Shown: positions 11,612 to 21,386 of the stretch, in pieces
Position numbering within the stretch: position 1 is the first letter of the stretch
Layout: each line of letters opens with the position of its first letter
From: Euglena gracilis
Lineage: Eukaryota > Euglenida > Euglenophyceae > Euglenales
Length of the DNA: 64,000 nt
Assembly (NCBI GenBank): GCA_039621445.1
Contig: CP154956.1
Location: 96,910,406-96,974,405 of the forward strand
Direction of reading: 5' to 3'
The notes under the pieces: generated by a model
Told to the model about the DNA's origin: nothing
The model's input: only the letters and a program-made list of their open reading frames with translations
Database searches by the model: none
Made by a program: the position numbers and the translations under genes

Positions 11612-12160
11612 TTCTCCATCCCCACTTCTGTTGGGGACAAAAACATTGTTAACATACATGGCAGCTATAAAATAAAAGCCCCCCCCCCCGGGGGGGCCAT
11701 TTACTTTACCCAGGGGGGGGGGGGGCACCGCTTGGGGGGAAAGTTAGGGTGATGGATGGGGATGGGGTTAGGGATCTGACTGGCTTTCCATCGGGGTCCC
11801 AATTTTAGGAGTTGAGGCGGAAGTTAGGCCACATTCTGGACCGAGTTAGGGAGAATTCAGGCCGAATTCCGGCATTTTTTAGACAAACAGGCGACCTAAA
11901 AATCCTCCCAAAAACAAGACCTAACTTCCGGCCTGACTTGGTCCCTGAAATGAACCAATTTTCGGAGCGCCGATCCTAAACCTAACCCTCCTAAAATTAG
12001 GCACACACCCTCCCCAAATCCGCCGCTGGTGGCCCGGGAACCGCGTGGTTCCCTGGCGTGGCAGACCGAAAAGTCGAAAACTCGGATCTGGATCCCACCA
12101 ACGACCCCCCCCCCAAAGTAAACGCCCCCCAGGGTTTTAACTTTATGGCTGCCATATAGC
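11612..12160 (-). repeat. Dispersed repeat R1, copy 2, with terminal inverted repeats
   Basis: Ends in ATGGCAGCTATAAAATAAAAG plus poly-C on the left and CTTTATGGCTGCCAT on the right, so it looks like a complete TIR-bounded element of about 0.5 kb. The inside holds several TTAGG-like words but no ORF. Copy 1 is at 1231-1710. Confidence 0.8.
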
Positions 12161-12189
12161 CCTTGCGAAGCATATCGCCACATGTGGGA

Positions 12190-13330
12190 GGGGGAAAAAA
12201 TGAGCCCCTCACCCCGAAAACAAAAAAAACTTTCTCAATAACCCAGTTGTCTGCCCTCCCTGTACCTCTTTGCTCGTACCCCGTCCCTCTGTTACTCACT
12301 GACTTCTCACAGCGGGATCACCAGGGTCCAAGACGGGCTGCACACCGCATCGGAACCGTGAGTCTCCTCTTCTGTTGCCGTTGCACCAATCCCATTGGGG
12401 GCAGGTGGGCCAGATTCCAATCTGGACAGGGGGGAAGGCACCCAGAGTGTCCGAGGAGTCGGAAAATACAAGCATCACCCGATAGAAACAATATAATAAT
12501 CTTATTGAAAAAAAAACAAGATGGTGCAAGTGAAGCAAAAACAAAACAAAAAAGCTGAGTTTGTTTCCCAGCTGAAGCTGAAGATAAATACCCCTATTGG
12601 AAGGATGACGGTTGCCCTTGGGGTGGCGTGCCCTGCTGTGCTGTGATTGGGAAACACAGGTGGGGCTTGGGGCTTAGTTGTGAGGACAGGGTATTGCGCG
12701 GGCCTCTGTATCGGATACGTTGCCACCGCCATGAAGAGATTCTTTAAAGAAAATGATGGCAAAGGGTGGGTGGGGTCAGTGTATAATATACACCCGTGAG
12801 TGGGCGGGAGGAAGGGTCCTGATAAAATTTGCCAATGCAACAGCGCCAAGGAGACTCAAAATTCACTTGGGAAACTGCTGTCGGACACCAGACTTTGTTC
12901 TAAATGTTTAAGAATTTTTTTGGAGAGGAAGAAGTGGGTTTATGATCCTGGGGACCCCTTGCCCTCCTAGACACTGAGGTGGGGGGGGGGGTCCCAAACC
13001 TTTTCAAGCTTGCAGCTTCGGTCGCTGGCACCGGCTTGCGGTCTGCGGCTGTGATCGCTGAGTGGTCCTCCAGAACTCCCTCGGAGATGGCCTACAGCAA
13101 AGACAGGCACCAATTTGATGCACTGGCGACACAGTTTTTGCTTGGGCCACTGAATCCATTGAGTTGCAAATTTTTGGCGAAAAAGCACATCCGCGCATTC
13201 CGAAAGTAGATGGATGGTGTCTTGCTTTTTCCAGGCTGGGTATAAACACCGAAACTGAGTGAGACTGAGACTGAGACTGACTGAGACTGAGCTGTTTGAG
13301 TTTGTCGCAACCTCTAATTTTCTGGTTTGG
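12190..13330. other. Ambiguous coding potential
   Basis: Stop-free stretches exist on both strands (for example minus 12300-12540 and 12970-13200), but no frame is convincingly better than its shadow. A GAGACT hexamer repeat lies at 13260-13290. Probably intronic. Confidence 0.3.
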
Positions 13331-13338
13331 CTGCCCTC

Positions 13339-13726
13339 TCCCTCCCCCTGTGTCCAATGACCAGTGACCTCTGTCCTCCGACCAGGTCGTTGTACGCAGG
13401 GTTTTGACCAAAAAAGGTGTCCTCCAACGGGGGAGGTGGTCGTTGGACAAGGGGCCAAAAAAAAAGTCAGTGGGGACCCAGGACCCCAAAACCCAGGGTC
13501 ATCACCCAAAATATCCTTCCGGCGCTTCGTGCCGAAAATTTTGGGCAATCTCAACAAGTTTTTGCCCAAAAAGTGCCCCCACCCCCAAATGGCATTTTGG
13601 TCGTTTTGTCCACTTTGGGCTCAGGTTTTTTTCGGTCCGGTTCGCTCCAGGCCAAAAATTTGGCCAAACCTCCGAAAAAGTGTCCTCCGGCGGGGGGGGG
13701 GGGTCGTTGGACATTGGGGGGGGGGG
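13339..13726. mobile_element. Poly-C/G-ended TGTCCAAC element, copy 1
   Basis: Starts with poly-C and TGTCCAATGACC, ends with GGTCGTTGGACATT and poly-G, giving inverted ends. The inside carries the CCTTCCGGCGCTTCGTGCCG hairpin and a CCTCCGAAAAAGTGTCC block shared with 28806-29210 and 49514-49816. No coding capacity: a MITE-like family. Confidence 0.75.
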
Positions 13727-14259
13727 TGTATCATACTGTTTGCAGCTGCTTATGGGGGGTATGGTACAGTGCGTGGCTGGACACAAACTCGGAACACCCT
13801 GGCACACGAGCGACGGGTGCCATTGAGCAGGGGTGCTTTTAAAGGCCGTCAGTGTACAACGAGACCTCTGAAAAGGTGCTTAGTTCCTGTCCCTCGCGGG
13901 GCAGGGGAACCACTTAAAGAACAGAAAAAAAGATGTGTCGAGAGGCAATCACTTCCATTGCTTACCAACCTCCTGCGGGAGAGCGGGGCTCGATTTGACT
14001 TGAAAGCGAATCAGTTTTTTGAAACCCAACCCATCCCTCCCCGGAGATGGTGGCCAAAAAGGCCAAAAATCAATGGATCCCTGGAGGGGGGGGGGGGGCG
14101 GACACAACTGGAAGATTAGCTGCTTCTGAATCAGGTGAAATCCCTGTTGGTGAGGCCAACAAACAAAGAACGGAAGACAGTTTGGGTGAGGAGGATTTGA
14201 GATAAAGAACCTGCCAGACTCGCCCAGGGACCCACCAGGAGGGGCCAGTGGGGAACACC

Positions 14260-14450
14260 TGTGCCCCTGCCCCTGGCTGGAGGGGCCCTGGCGCGGCGGT
14301 TGTCTCCCGCATCTCTCCACCGTCCGGGTCGCCCAGCCTCCCGCCCTCCACACCCGGCCCCACGGCGGCAGAAGCTCGCCGGCCACGGCACACGGGCAAA
14401 AGGAGCGAGGCACTGTTTGCCTGCCGGCTGGCGCTGGCGGGTCAACCGGG
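14260..14450 (-). CDS. GC-rich putative exon, frame unresolved
   Basis: A GC island open in all three minus frames (for example EGGRLGDPDGGEMRETTAAP in one). It lies just downstream of the better-supported exon at 14595-14740. Coding is likely from composition only. Confidence 0.3.
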
Positions 14451-14594
14451 CTGGCGGGCTGGCCACCAAGGTAGTCTGTGGAAGCTGGACCTCTCACCCA
14501 AAGGGGAAAAAAATGCAGTGGTGGTCGAAGTTTTGGGATTTGTTAAGGCCCCAGGATCATATCTAAACTTCGGGGGTCGAAGTTTGGGAGAGAA

Positions 14595-14740
14595 GGTTTT
14601 GTATGAAGCGAGCATCTGAGCTTCGGTCTCTGCCGCCTTCTGTCCTTCTGGCACCAAGTTCGTTCCATCATTGCCTGGTGGGACTAACTCTCCTTCCTCC
14701 GCCGTGGGATCAGCACCCCTCGGGGGCTTCAACTCCGGCT
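14595..14740 (-). CDS. Putative exon, acidic linker
   Basis: Minus frame reads KPPRGADPTAEEGELVPPGN and continues DGTNLVPEGQKAAETEAQML, a hydrophilic linker-like sequence. Same strand as, and upstream of, the C2-domain exons, so it may be part of that gene. No domain recognised. Confidence 0.45.
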
Positions 14741-14924
14741 GGTCAGCGACAGGGAGAGGGAGAAACTGCGCACGGGCCTGTCAAAAATTGAATGCAAAAA
14801 AAAACTGCAAAAAAAACTGCAAAAAAAACCTGCACTTCAGCAAAAATTAACAATAAACAAGATGAAATGGTGCAAAGCCACATAAATTGCGACCGCATAA
14901 GAACCCCCAATTCACCTTAATCAT

Positions 14925-15440
14925 TTTTTCACACGGTTTTGAAGCTGATGACAAAAATGGAAGAAAAAATCAAGTCGCATTGACATGGTTTTCCATGCAC
15001 TGAAATGCTTGTTGCAGGAGATCTGAACGAGATCTTGATGCAAGAAATCATGAATTTGAATCAGTTGGCTTGTGTGACATTTGTGGCCACAGTGCTTGGG
15101 GCAAAACCCAACCTTTTTTAGGAGCGTGTGCTCTTTTACGGCTCCACAAATTTCGAAATCCAACCTCAACCAAGTCTGCAAGTAAATCCTGAAGTTGAGA
15201 AATATTTTGGAGTTTTTTTTGCTTCTTGCACCTGTTCCTCTGCAGCCTGCCATTTTCATCCTCATCAAAAAAAATCTTTTGATCAATGCGTTTTGCGAGA
15301 GCTTTGCCTGCTTGTGAATGAACGATTGCCCTTGACTTTGGGGATTTTAGCAACAGTCTCCAAAAGTTCTTTTGTTGGTGCTTTGATGGCCCTTCGCCAC
15401 ACTTGATTTGTGTTGAGCAACTCCGGTGGGTGTATGCTGG
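14925..15440 (-). pseudogene. Degenerate Cys-rich gene copy
   Basis: Protein-like sequence continues through three minus frames in turn: a basic helix (AIKAPTKELLETVAKIPKVK), then FFDEDENGRLQRNRCKKQ and LQNISQLQDLLADLVE, then CGAVKEHTLLKKVGFCPKHC followed by GHKCHTSQ. The last piece has the Cys spacing CxxxxxxxxxxxxxCPKHCxxxC seen in the gene at 60829-62215. Either two frameshifts have broken it or short introns separate the pieces. I favour a decayed paralogue. Confidence 0.45.
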
Positions 15441-15699
15441 GCATACCCAGGCTGATGACACCCTGAAGCAGGCCGGTGAGAACGCCGAAACAATTTGTTT
15501 GTTTTTTTGGAAGGCAAGGCAAGGCAATTGGCAGGATAGTTGGGGGGCAAGATAACTGTGGACAGTTGGAGCCAACAGTACTTACGAAGATTCCACCAAT
15601 ATGATACCTCTTCCAGAAGTACATGAACTGATGATGGTTTCTCATGAGAAACATTCTTCAAACATATAATCTGGCATAATAAGGCGCAGATCACTTTAA

Positions 15700-16660
15700 A
15701 ACAAACACCTCAAGTTTCCCCAAAACTCAAAAAAAAGCTGGAAAAAAAAACTGCAAGAACTGCACGGTGCATATTTTCTCCCTCCCTGTCAGCAGGCACT
15801 GCGAAACCCTCTTCTCCCAGCGCCAGGCCTTTGCTGGGGACCGCGGCCTGCAAACCAGGGATTTTTAAGACACTTTTTGGGGGGTCAATATTGAGGTCTA
15901 AAAACTCGGCATTTCGGACTGGGAAAAAAGGGGGACCCACAAGGCCCTTGGAGGTAAGCCGGGGGGGGGGGGGGGGCCCACCCACCTTACCACCCCAGGG
16001 GGTCCAAAGTTTAAAAAATCCATGCTGCAAACCCTGCCTGCTTCAGGGTTTGGGCTATCCAAGCATTTCCCATGGCGGGATGGGAATAGCTCACTGTCAT
16101 AGAATTTTTTATGAAGAACATCTGAAAAAAAGTTTCAAAAATCAACGTTTTTGGGGACGGTTTCGAATTTTTTTGGCAAATGTGCTGAAAATTGACCAAT
16201 TTTTGCGAACATCCAAAAAAAGTCGCCAAAATTACCCCTTTTGGGCTGTCCAAGGTGGGGGGGAGACTCAATGGGGGACCCAGGTCCCCCCAAAGCTGTC
16301 CCCCCCGTACTGTTCCCATTGGGCTGTAAAGGGTCCCGGGGACGGGAATAGTTCGGGGGGGGGGGGGGCATGGTACCCTGTTCCTGAAGTCATCTTGATT
16401 TGCGATGTGTACACACTCAGTCAATAAGTAGTCAGATTCTTCAAATGCCCATATTGGATACCTGCCCTGAAATTGTAGAACCCCCTGGATGCCTGCCCTG
16501 AAACTCGTGTCCATGACCACGAATTTCAGGGCAGGCATTTGGCGGGCTGAACCCGGTGATAATTTTTTTGAGCACAAGATATCCACACACAGTGTTTTTT
16601 TTTGCCCAAATAATGATGGATGCGGCACTCTCTGTCCATTCCAACAGACTGCACTCATTG
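15700..16660. other. Non-coding region with poly-G runs
   Basis: Contains poly-G tracts and a small inverted repeat near 16440-16540 (two copies of TGCCCTGAAA-type words on opposite strands). No credible exon seen. Confidence 0.4.
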
Positions 16661-16675
16661 TGTTTCTTCATGGGA

Positions 16676-16995
16676 GGTGTGCTGTGGGAGGTTGGATCGA
16701 GTTTGGTTGGACCGCAGCCGGCCGCGGCCGACCACCGCAGACAGCTGTGGTTGGGGCCGCGGCCGGCCGCGGTCCAACCACGACCGAAAATTTCCATGCG
16801 TGGTTGGATTGTCATTCGGCCGCGGCCGGCCGCGGCCTATCCGGCCGCCAACCACGGCAGGTCTGCAACGCTCTTGGTTGGAAAGGATCTGGCCGCGGCC
16901 GGCCGCGGCCACAAATTTTTCCAACCACGGGGCGGTGCGGTTGGAAATGGGTTAGCCGCGGCCGGCCGCGGTCAACGACTGCTTTCAGCCATTTT
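16676..16995. repeat. SacII-palindrome satellite array
   Basis: Repeated GGCCGCGGCCGGCCGCGG cores every 40-70 bp, separated by GGTTGGA/TCCAACC linkers. It starts GTGGGAGGTTGGATCGAG, the inverse of the end of the array at 18945-19320. Confidence 0.9.
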
Positions 16996-17013
16996 CAACC
17001 ATTAACCATCGCT

Positions 17014-17095
17014 GAGCAATTACCCAAGTGGTCCAGGTCAGGGCTGTCATAAATAGTTCATTCTGGGTGCGTGGGTTCGAATCCCACATTGCTTA
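17014..17095 (+). tRNA. tRNA-like sequence, class II, probably a pseudogene
   Basis: An acceptor stem can form (GAGCAAT with ATTGCTT, one G-T pair). The D arm CCC-AAGTGGTCC-GGG and a perfect T arm GTGGGTTCGAATCCCAC are present. The anticodon stem is poor (G-T pairs only, loop TCATAAA lacking U33), so identity cannot be assigned. A decayed tRNA-Ser/Leu type gene or tRNA-derived SINE head is most likely. Confidence 0.5.
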
Positions 17096-17127
17096 CTTTG
17101 GTAATTCTTTTCAGAAGTCAAAAAAGT

Positions 17128-17215
17128 GAGCAGTGTGGGATTCGAACCCACGACACTGCATACATCGACTCCTATTAACACGGTCCTGAACCATTCAGGT
17201 AACCACTCAGTGAGC
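17128..17215 (-). tRNA. tRNA-like sequence, opposite strand, degenerate
   Basis: Minus strand shows the A-box-like CTGAGTGGTTACC and a perfect T arm GTGGGTTCGAATCCCAC followed by ACTGCTC. The 5' acceptor does not pair with the 3' side. Its T arm faces that of the neighbour, so the two T arms form an inverted pair 40 bp apart. Confidence 0.4.
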
Positions 17216-17479
17216 ATCATACCCGTGTATGCAAAAGGAGGGGTAAAAAACCGATGATGAAACAGGGAACAGAAGGAAGTTCTTTAGAGATGAAAGCACC
17301 AACAATTCCGGGACCTGAAACCCCCCCCCTTCGGCCAGCCAACCGAACCAGATCCTACAAACCATGGGGGTTTACAAGTGGGGGGGTTAATAAAAACCAA
17401 AAAACAAATTAAAAAACATAAAATTAAAAAAAATTGAAAAAACGAATTCTAAAAATAAATAAATGAATGAATAAATAAT

Positions 17480-17805
17480 CCAAAACGCGCACCCTAACAA
17501 AATACTTTTGTGTGTGCAAGGCAAGGATGGCCAAAACGCGCCCCTAACAAAATACTTTTGTGTGTGCAAGGCAAGGATGGCCAAAACGCGCACCCTAACA
17601 AAATGCTTTTGTGTGTGCAAGGCAAGGATGGCCGAAGCGCGCCTCCCTAATGAACTCAGTCGGCCTACGGCCTCTACCGGGGGGGGCTGCCGCCCCCCCC
17701 GGACCCCCCCCCGCCGAAAATAACAAAATCTCCTTGTGTGTGCAAGGCAAGGATGGCCAAAACGCGCCGCCCAACAAAATCCCTTTGTGTGTGCACCCAG
17801 ATGGA
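17480..17805 (+). repeat. 51-bp tandem repeat, five copies, one interrupted
   Basis: Unit begins CCAAAACGCGCACCCTAACA and ends GTGTGCAAGGCAAGGATGG. Three clean copies are followed by a fourth split by about 70 bp containing a GGGGGGGCTGCCGCCCCCCC hairpin, then a partial fifth. Confidence 0.9.
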
Positions 17806-17900
17806 CTTAATGCAGGTGTCTGGTCGGAAAAATAGCCCATCTGTGTGTTCCACAGAGTTTGGCGGGGGGGGGGGGAACTGGGGCGTGATAAATTGGCCCC

Positions 17901-18050
17901 TACAAGGTACCAGCTACCCCAAATAGCCGCCCAACTAGGGTTAATACACATGGGGGGACCCTCGCTCGGCGCCTCCGGCGCCTCGCTCGGGTCCCCTCAT
18001 GTTTTTAACCCTAGTTGGGCGGCTCTTTGGGTTCGCTGAGTACCTTGTAG
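17901..18050. repeat. Foldback element, nearly perfect inverted repeat
   Basis: CTACAAGGTACC...GCCGCCCAACTAGGGTTAA on the left pairs with TTAACCCTAGTTGGGCGGC...TACCTTGTAG on the right around a GCGCCTCCGGCGCC centre. About 65-bp arms. Confidence 0.9.
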
Positions 18051-18289
18051 AGACCAATCTAACAACGTTGAGCGGGAAATATTCCACTGTTTGGACAAGA
18101 ATCGTAACCCCAACCCTACTCCTTCAAATAACCTCACAAACTCTTTTTGTCCACAGTGAAACACCATCAGTAAATTCTTTTGCAGAAATACCAAAAATAA
18201 AAGAATAAAAAGAGAAATGAAAAAAAATAAAAATAAATAAATATAAAAACAAAAATAAAAATAAAAAAGGTCACGTGAAATGACGTGAC

Positions 18290-18580
18290 ATGTGGGGGGG
18301 TGTGGGGGGTGTGGGGGGGTGTGGGGGGTGTGGGGGGGGTGTGGGGGGATGTGAGGGGTGTGTGGGGGGTGGGGGGGGTGTGGGGGGGGGGGGGGGGTGG
18401 GGTGTGTTTGTGGGGGTGTGTGTGGGGGGGGGGGTTTGGGTGGGGGGGGGGGGGGGTGTGGGGGGGGTGGGGGGGGGGGTGGGGGGAAGGGGGGGGGGTG
18501 TGGGGGGTGTGGGGGTGTTGGGGGGGGGGGGGGGGGGGGGTCTTGGGGGGGCGGTGGGGGGTTGGGGGGGGGGGGGCTGG
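18290..18580 (+). repeat. 300-bp G-rich tract (TGTGGGGGG)n
   Basis: Almost pure G and T with G runs of 5 to 18. Strong G-quadruplex potential on the plus strand. All ORFs in it are artefacts. Confidence 0.95.
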
Positions 18581-18611
18581 AACGGAATAACAGTGGATGG
18601 TCGGTGCTGGT

Positions 18612-18938
18612 CAGGCTTCTTTTAAGACCCCGGGGGGGGAGGGGGGGGTCCCCCCCACCCACCCAGGGTGGCGCGGGACCCCCCCCCGGGGGGGGGGGGG
18701 GGGGGACCCCCCAAAATCGGGCCCGTTAAAGGCAATTTTCAAAAATTTTCGGCGCTTCGCGCCGAAAAGGTATACCCAGCGCCTCCGGCGCGGGACCCCC
18801 CCCCGGGGGGGGGGGTCCGGCCGGACCCACCCACCCACCCCCCCGGGGGGGGGGGGGTCCGGCCCGGACCCACCCACCCCCCCCCATCCCCCGGGGGGGG
18901 GGGGGGGGGGGGGGTCAGGTGACTTAAAAAGAAGCCTG
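18612..18938. mobile_element. hAT-like MITE, copy 1
   Basis: Terminal inverted repeats CAGGCTTCTTTTAAG and CTTAAAAAGAAGCCTG, flanked by a perfect 8-bp target duplication GTGCTGGT (18604-18611, 18939-18946). Starts CAGG, as hAT elements often do (CAGNG). The inside is poly-G/C hairpins plus GGCGCTTCGCGCCGAAAAGG. No ORF. Confidence 0.9.
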
Positions 18939-18944
18939 GTGCTG

Positions 18945-19320
18945 GTTGGAACCGCGGTCGGCCGCGGTCAGCCGCGGCTGACCGCGGCCGGCCGCGGTCA
19001 GCCGCAAGAGGCCGATGCCATTCCAACCAGACCTTTGAAAATTTTTGTTTGGTTGGAAATGGGTCGGCCGCGGCCGGCCGCGGCCAGGCCACATTCCAAC
19101 CAGACACTGGCTCGGTTGGAATTTTTGTCGACCGCGGCCGGCCGCGGTCGGCCGCGGCTGGCTAACTTTCCAGCCATCTGAAGGAAAAAAGTGGCTTGGT
19201 TGGAACCCCAATTGGCCGCAGCCAGCCGCGGTCGGCCGCCAAATAGCCGTGGTTGGGGCCGCGGCCGGCCGCGGCCGGCCGCGGCCGCCAACCAAACTCG
19301 ATCCAACCTCCCACAGCAAC
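18945..19320. repeat. SacII-palindrome satellite array, second
   Basis: Same GGCCGCGGCCGGCCGCGG cores as 16676-16995. Ends CTCGATCCAACCTCCCACAGC, the reverse complement of that array's beginning, so the two face each other. Confidence 0.9.
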
Positions 19321-19417
19321 CCCCCCTCTTCATGGGGCTGTCCCCATGGGGGCAGACGGGCTTCACTCACAGCCTGTGGAGGGCATGGGCACTCCCCCCC
19401 TGCCCTTGAATTAGGCT

Positions 19418-21300
19418 TTAGCTGACTCCGCTTTCGGTGTGGTGCAAAGCACAGCGCCGAAACTCTTTCTGCGCAAAAGTGGGCAGGGAATGTGGCTGTG
19501 AGTATGTCCTCCCCCCCCCCAAATGCACAAGCGCTGGGATGGGTAAGGCGCACTGTCTCCCTCCGATGTTGTCCTGCTCATGCCAAACCTTCCCTCAAGA
19601 AAAAGCCTGGTTGCTGCATCGTCGATGAAGCCCTCTGCCATCGCCAAGGGTGGCATTTGAAGGCTCAAAAGAGAATAGAAGAAATATGCAGGAGGGAAAT
19701 CAAGAATTTCAAAAAAAAATGCCGCAGATATAAAGTCCCCCAAACACAATACCCCAAAGTATAAAGCCCCCAAAGGGTCTGGTTTTGTCACCAAAATGCA
19801 AACCCTCAAATACAGGGCCGAGGGCCCCTTTCAAGGGGGGAGTATGAGAACCTTGGGTTACATCATGATTTCTTTTCGAAAAAATAACCATTTTTGCACC
19901 AAAAATGCTCACTTTAGAGAAAATGGAAGGTACACAAAAGAAATCCGGAGAAAAAATTGGAAAATTGGAAACTCCACTCCCTTACTCCCCTGTGTCCAAT
20001 GAAAATGTGGTTGGACAAAAGTTGTGGTCTGAACGGGGTTCTGGTTTGACCAGGGTGTTTTTAAGACTTGGACATGTAGGGGCCCCCCCAAAAAGTTTGA
20101 TTCCCAGCCCAGTAAATTCAAATAAATCCTAGCCACTTCAATGCAAGAAACCATCCAGTGTGGAAAATCCTTCCTTGGTTGTGGGGTGGCTGGAGGTGTC
20201 TGAGGCAGGTTTCTCGGATCTGTTGCCCTCCCAGTTGCGAGCTTCCTTGTCAGCCAAAGGCACGTCACCTGTGGCTTCGTCCCGGCTGTACAATTGCTGA
20301 CTCATTTGGGAAACCCACTTGGCCGACGCAATCCACCCAAATGCACCCAAAAACACCACCTCCGGCGTTATATCTGGGTCAGAAGAATGACTCCCAGGGG
20401 ATAGTGGGCTAAACATTGGGGGGGGGGTATGTTTGTTCGGCAGGCAGCGAGATTCTACTTGGCCCCCCGGGGGGGGGGGGGAGCAAATGGAATCTCGCTG
20501 CCGTTCGTTCATACAAATAAAAGGTCCTGTCCATGCCCAACAGGCCTCCAATGGGGCTGGACAAAAATGAACAATTCAAAGCAACAATCGACAAGCAATG
20601 GCACGCACTAGCCCCTCACCGGCGCCAGCTGCACTGTTGAGACCAATGTCACTGCCAGCTGCGGTCGGCGTGGTGGTCGATGTCAGGTGACGCCCTGCCA
20701 CAAAGTGCAGCCTGCACGACACAACCCACACATAGACACACGCACAGACACACATACACACACAGACAGACACAACACAATATACAATCATTCAATCACA
20801 CATTCACTTAGCGACCCCCGGGAGGGCGGGCACCTTTCCCCAGGCCCAAACCCACCCACTCTCCTTTTTTGAAACCCACCCACTCAACCCACCCACCCAC
20901 CCACCCAAAACCACCAGAAGCCAAAAACCTTCGAACATTTTTTCCGGCCCGGCCCTCGGCCGGATGAAAGTTTGATCCATTGCGCACCTCACCCCCTAGG
21001 GGGAGGTCCCCAAAACTCTCAAAAACCCGCCCACCCACCGCCCTGAGGGGTGGGATCACACAGGTGTTAAGTGAAAATATGCACACGATACACAGCGCCT
21101 CCGTATTGACAGTCTCTGGGCATCTCAAATTCACTTCCAAGTGGTTAGCAATCAAATCAATCACTCTCATGCCACGTCGGAGCAGTTCTTTGGCCGTTGA
21201 TGTTCCCTCCGAACTCTCCATTTGGTCAAATATCATACGAAGTGTGGTCACAGTGTGATAGAACCTCGCTGCGTGTGTGTGTGTTTGTTGTGTGTGTGTG

Positions 21301-21386
<86 letters not shown>

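Noticed and set aside
18285-18729. Gly-rich and Pro-rich ORFs
   Set aside because: Products of the G/T tract and poly-G runs, no complexity.
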